Position numbers and translations under genes: made by a program
The notes under the pieces: generated by a model
The model's input: the letters and a program-made list of their open reading frames with translations, nothing else
What the model was told of the DNA's origin: nothing
Database searches by the model: none
Assembly (NCBI GenBank): GCA_006227095.1
Contig: SBFZ01000110.1
Coordinates: 1-8,375 of the forward strand
Origin: Bacteroidota bacterium
GTDB lineage: Bacteria > Bacteroidota > Bacteroidia > Bacteroidales > VadinHA17
Direction of reading: 5' to 3'
DNA length: 8,375 nucleotides
In this document: positions 6,674 through 8,375 of the stretch, in pieces
How the letters are laid out: every line of letters starts with the position of its first letter
How positions within the stretch are numbered: position 1 is the stretch's first letter

Positions 6674-6702
6674 TTGTTCATTCTCATTTTCTGCTAACTT
6701 TG
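6674..6702 (+). promoter_or_regulatory. Predicted Bacteroidota-type promoter for the PLP-enzyme/carA operon
   Basis: TAACTTTG at 6695-6702 matches the TAnnTTTG -7 consensus in full. A TTG at 6674-6676 lies 18 bases upstream as the -33 element. Transcription would start near 6708, about 18 bases before the ATG at 6726. This position rules out the longer reading frame that opens at 6645, whose start would lie upstream of the promoter. Confidence 0.65.
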
Positions 6703-6725
6703 CATCCCGGAGAATTGAGAGGCCA

Positions 6726-7901
6726 ATGAGATACAACTTCGACGAGGCTCCCTGCCGGGAAAACACAAGCTGCCTTAAGTGGGACAAGCGTGAGGAGGTC
6801 TTCGGCAGAGCCGATGTGATCCCGATGTGGATAGCGGATATGGACTTCCGTACTCCTCCTTTTATTATTGAGGCGCTGCGCGGAAGGCTTGATCACGATA
6901 TACTGGGATATTCCTACCGGCCTGACAGCTATTTTGAGTCATTCATCAACTGGGTATCTGCCCTCCATGGATGGGAGATCCGCAAGGAATGGATCGAGTT
7001 CAGCCCCGGGGTGGTACCCGCACTGAACCTCTGCACCCATGCCTATACCTCCCCGGGTGATGAGATCATTATTCAGCCGCCTGTCTACCCCCCGTTCTTC
7101 GGGGCAGTTAATGATCACGGACGTAAACTTGTGTTCAATCAGCTGGTTGAGACGGCTGAAGGATTCCGCATTGATTTTGAAGGACTGCGAAAGGCTATCA
7201 CCCCGAAGACCAGGATGCTTATCCTCTCAAACCCGCATAACCCGGTGGGGAGGGTATGGACACGTGATGAGCTTACAGAACTGGCGGAGATCTGTTCTGA
7301 AAAAGGAATAGTTATCCTTTCAGATGAGATCCATTCCGACCTGTTGCTGCCGGGGGCAAAGCATGTCCCGCTGGCATCAGTATCTGAAAAAGCGGCTGCA
7401 GTGACAGTAACATGCATGGCGCCTAGCAAGACATTCAACCTGGCCGGGCTTTCAACTTCATCCATGATTATTTCCGATCCCGGGCTGATGGAGAAATACC
7501 GGAAAACACTGATCGGTCTCCATATGCACCTGGGAAATATCTTCGGCAATGTGGCCTCGGAGGCGGCTTATACCCATGGCCGCGAATGGCTTGAGCAGCT
7601 GATGAATTATATTGAGGGGAACGTTGACCTGGTGATGGATTTCTGCCGTGACAGGTTGCCTGTGATCAGGCCGGTCCGGCCTGAAGCCACATATATGATA
7701 TGGCTCGACTGCCGTGCCATGGGGATGAACGGCCCGGAGCTTAACCGCTTTTTCGTGGATGAGGCCGGGGTCGGTATGAATGAAGGCTCGCGCTTCGGCC
7801 CGGGTGGAGAAGGATTCATGCGGATGAACCTTGCCTGTCCGCGGGCAACGGTTCTCCGGGCACTTGAACAGATTGAAAATGCAATAAAGAATAAAGGGTG
7901 A
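6726..7901 (+). CDS. PatB/MalY-type PLP-dependent C-S lyase/aminotransferase (391 aa)
   Basis: This is a fold-type I PLP enzyme of the aminotransferase class I/II superfamily, closest to the PatB/MalY group, which cleaves cystathionine or cysteine S-conjugates to thiol, pyruvate and ammonia. It is probably cytoplasmic. The start MRYNFDE and the motif MWIADMDF (34-41) are typical of that group. SNPHNPVGR (168-176) provides the cofactor-contacting Asn172, DEIHSD (200-205) the Asp200 that pairs with the pyridine nitrogen, APSKTF the Schiff-base Lys235, and MRMNLACPR the carboxylate-binding Arg366. Length is normal. I chose the ATG at 6726 because GAGAGG precedes it by three bases, homologues start here, and a promoter lies at 6674-6702; the frame upstream adds 27 unrelated residues. 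The stop TGA overlaps the GTG start of carA. The exact substrate cannot be told: cystathionine beta-lyase is the usual label, but aminotransferase activity is possible. Confidence 0.9.
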   Translation: MRYNFDEAPCRENTSCLKWDKREEVFGRADVIPMWIADMDFRTPPFIIEALRGRLDHDILGYSYRPDSYFESFINWVSALHGWEIRKEWIEFSPGVVPALNLCTHAYTSPGDEIIIQPPVYPPFFGAVNDHGRKLVFNQLVETAEGFRIDFEGLRKAITPKTRMLILSNPHNPVGRVWTRDELTELAEICSEKGIVILSDEIHSDLLLPGAKHVPLASVSEKAAAVTVTCMAPSKTFNLAGLSTSSMIISDPGLMEKYRKTLIGLHMHLGNIFGNVASEAAYTHGREWLEQLMNYIEGNVDLVMDFCRDRLPVIRPVRPEATYMIWLDCRAMGMNGPELNRFFVDEAGVGMNEGSRFGPGGEGFMRMNLACPRATVLRALEQIENAIKNKG

Positions 7902-8375
7902 GAAACAACGACAGACTGAGTGTAAAACTGACGCTCGAGGACGGCACCGTGTACCGCGGGTGGTCATTCGGCGCACCGGTGACAGCCGCCGGCGAGGTGG
8001 TCTTCAATACCGCAATGACAGGTTATCCTGAAAGCCTTACTGACCCCTCCTACCGTGGACAGATACTCTGCCTCACCTACCCGCTGGTGGGCAACTACGG
8101 TGCTCCCGGCAAAAGTGAACAGGACGACCTGTTTATGTTCTACGAATCATCAGGTGTGCATATCTCCGCACTGATTGTCTCCGACTACTCCTTTGAATAC
8201 AGCCACTGGAATGCCATCGAGAGCCTCGACGAGTGGCTGCGCAGGAGCAATGTGCCGGGCATCTTCGGCATCGACACCCGTGCGCTTACAAAGAGGATCC
8301 GAGAGAAGGGCGCCATGCTCGGAAAGGTGGAGCCTGAGGGAATGACCACGGAGTTCTATGACCCGAACAAAGTCA
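7898..8375 (+). CDS. carA: CarA, carbamoyl-phosphate synthase small (glutaminase) subunit, N-terminal part
   Basis: CarA supplies ammonia from glutamine to the large subunit CarB for carbamoyl phosphate, the precursor of pyrimidines and arginine. The first 159 codons are visible and the frame stays open to the edge. LTLEDGTVYRGWSFGA (11-26), the diagnostic AMTGYPESLTDPSYRGQIL (39-57), TYPLVGNYG (60-68) and GIDTRALTKRIRE (about residues 126-138) identify the CPSase small-chain N-terminal domain. The class I amidotransferase domain with its catalytic cysteine lies beyond the window. An in-frame TAA at 7892-7894 closes the frame upstream, and GTG at 7898 is the only good start before the conserved region, preceded by AAAGG. 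It overlaps the TGA of the PLP-enzyme gene by four bases (GTGA), so the two genes almost certainly share a transcript and may be translationally coupled. No leader peptide or separate promoter is seen. Confidence 0.95.
   Translation, partial: MRNNDRLSVKLTLEDGTVYRGWSFGAPVTAAGEVVFNTAMTGYPESLTDPSYRGQILCLTYPLVGNYGAPGKSEQDDLFMFYESSGVHISALIVSDYSFEYSHWNAIESLDEWLRRSNVPGIFGIDTRALTKRIREKGAMLGKVEPEGMTTEFYDPNKV

Noticed and set aside
7458..7976. A 172-codon open frame on the minus strand opposite the PLP-enzyme gene and carA start
   Set aside because: It crosses the junction of two clear plus-strand genes, is low in family-like features, and has no supporting signals.

Overview
The window looks like a chromosomal segment of a Bacteroidota bacterium, probably from the order Bacteroidales. 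Three things suggest this: TAnnTTTG-type -7 promoter boxes with an upstream TTG, few clear Shine-Dalgarno sequences, and protein families typical of the phylum. Base composition is close to even G+C. The genes are mostly housekeeping or envelope genes. I see no phage, insertion sequence, CRISPR array, tRNA or rRNA.

From left to right: (1) the 5' end of purH (IMP cyclohydrolase/AICAR transformylase) on the minus strand, leaving the window at base 1; (2) a divergent plus-strand gene for a MacB/FtsX-type ABC transporter permease with its own Bacteroidota-style promoter and no ATPase gene beside it; (3) a convergent minus-strand block, read right to left, of a predicted lipoprotein of unknown function, a 1040-residue ABCG-like fused ATPase/permease, and ksgA/rsmA (16S rRNA dimethyladenosine transferase), whose start lies inside the end of the ABC gene; (4) a plus-strand pair starting at a well-formed promoter: a PatB/MalY-type PLP enzyme and carA (carbamoyl-phosphate synthase small subunit). 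carA overlaps the PLP gene by four bases, starts with GTG and runs off the right edge.

The most notable structure is a textbook intrinsic terminator on the minus strand (10-bp stem, 7-nt loop, T-run). It sits between the lipoprotein gene and the ABC gene and ends only six bases before the likely ABC start codon. This suggests that ABC and ksgA expression depends on read-through, attenuation or an internal promoter. It also argues against the longer TTG-initiated ABC reading frame, which would begin inside the hairpin.

Other points are the layered architecture of the ABC protein (TerB-like N-terminus, beta-rich segment, ATPase with an altered D-loop, CxxC linker, and a very large loop before the last membrane helix) and a 38-bp tandem duplication of the 3' end of ksgA. 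The two copies differ only at two synonymous positions. I found no clearly new multi-gene system. The nearest candidate is the uncharacterised lipoprotein/ABCG-like pair.
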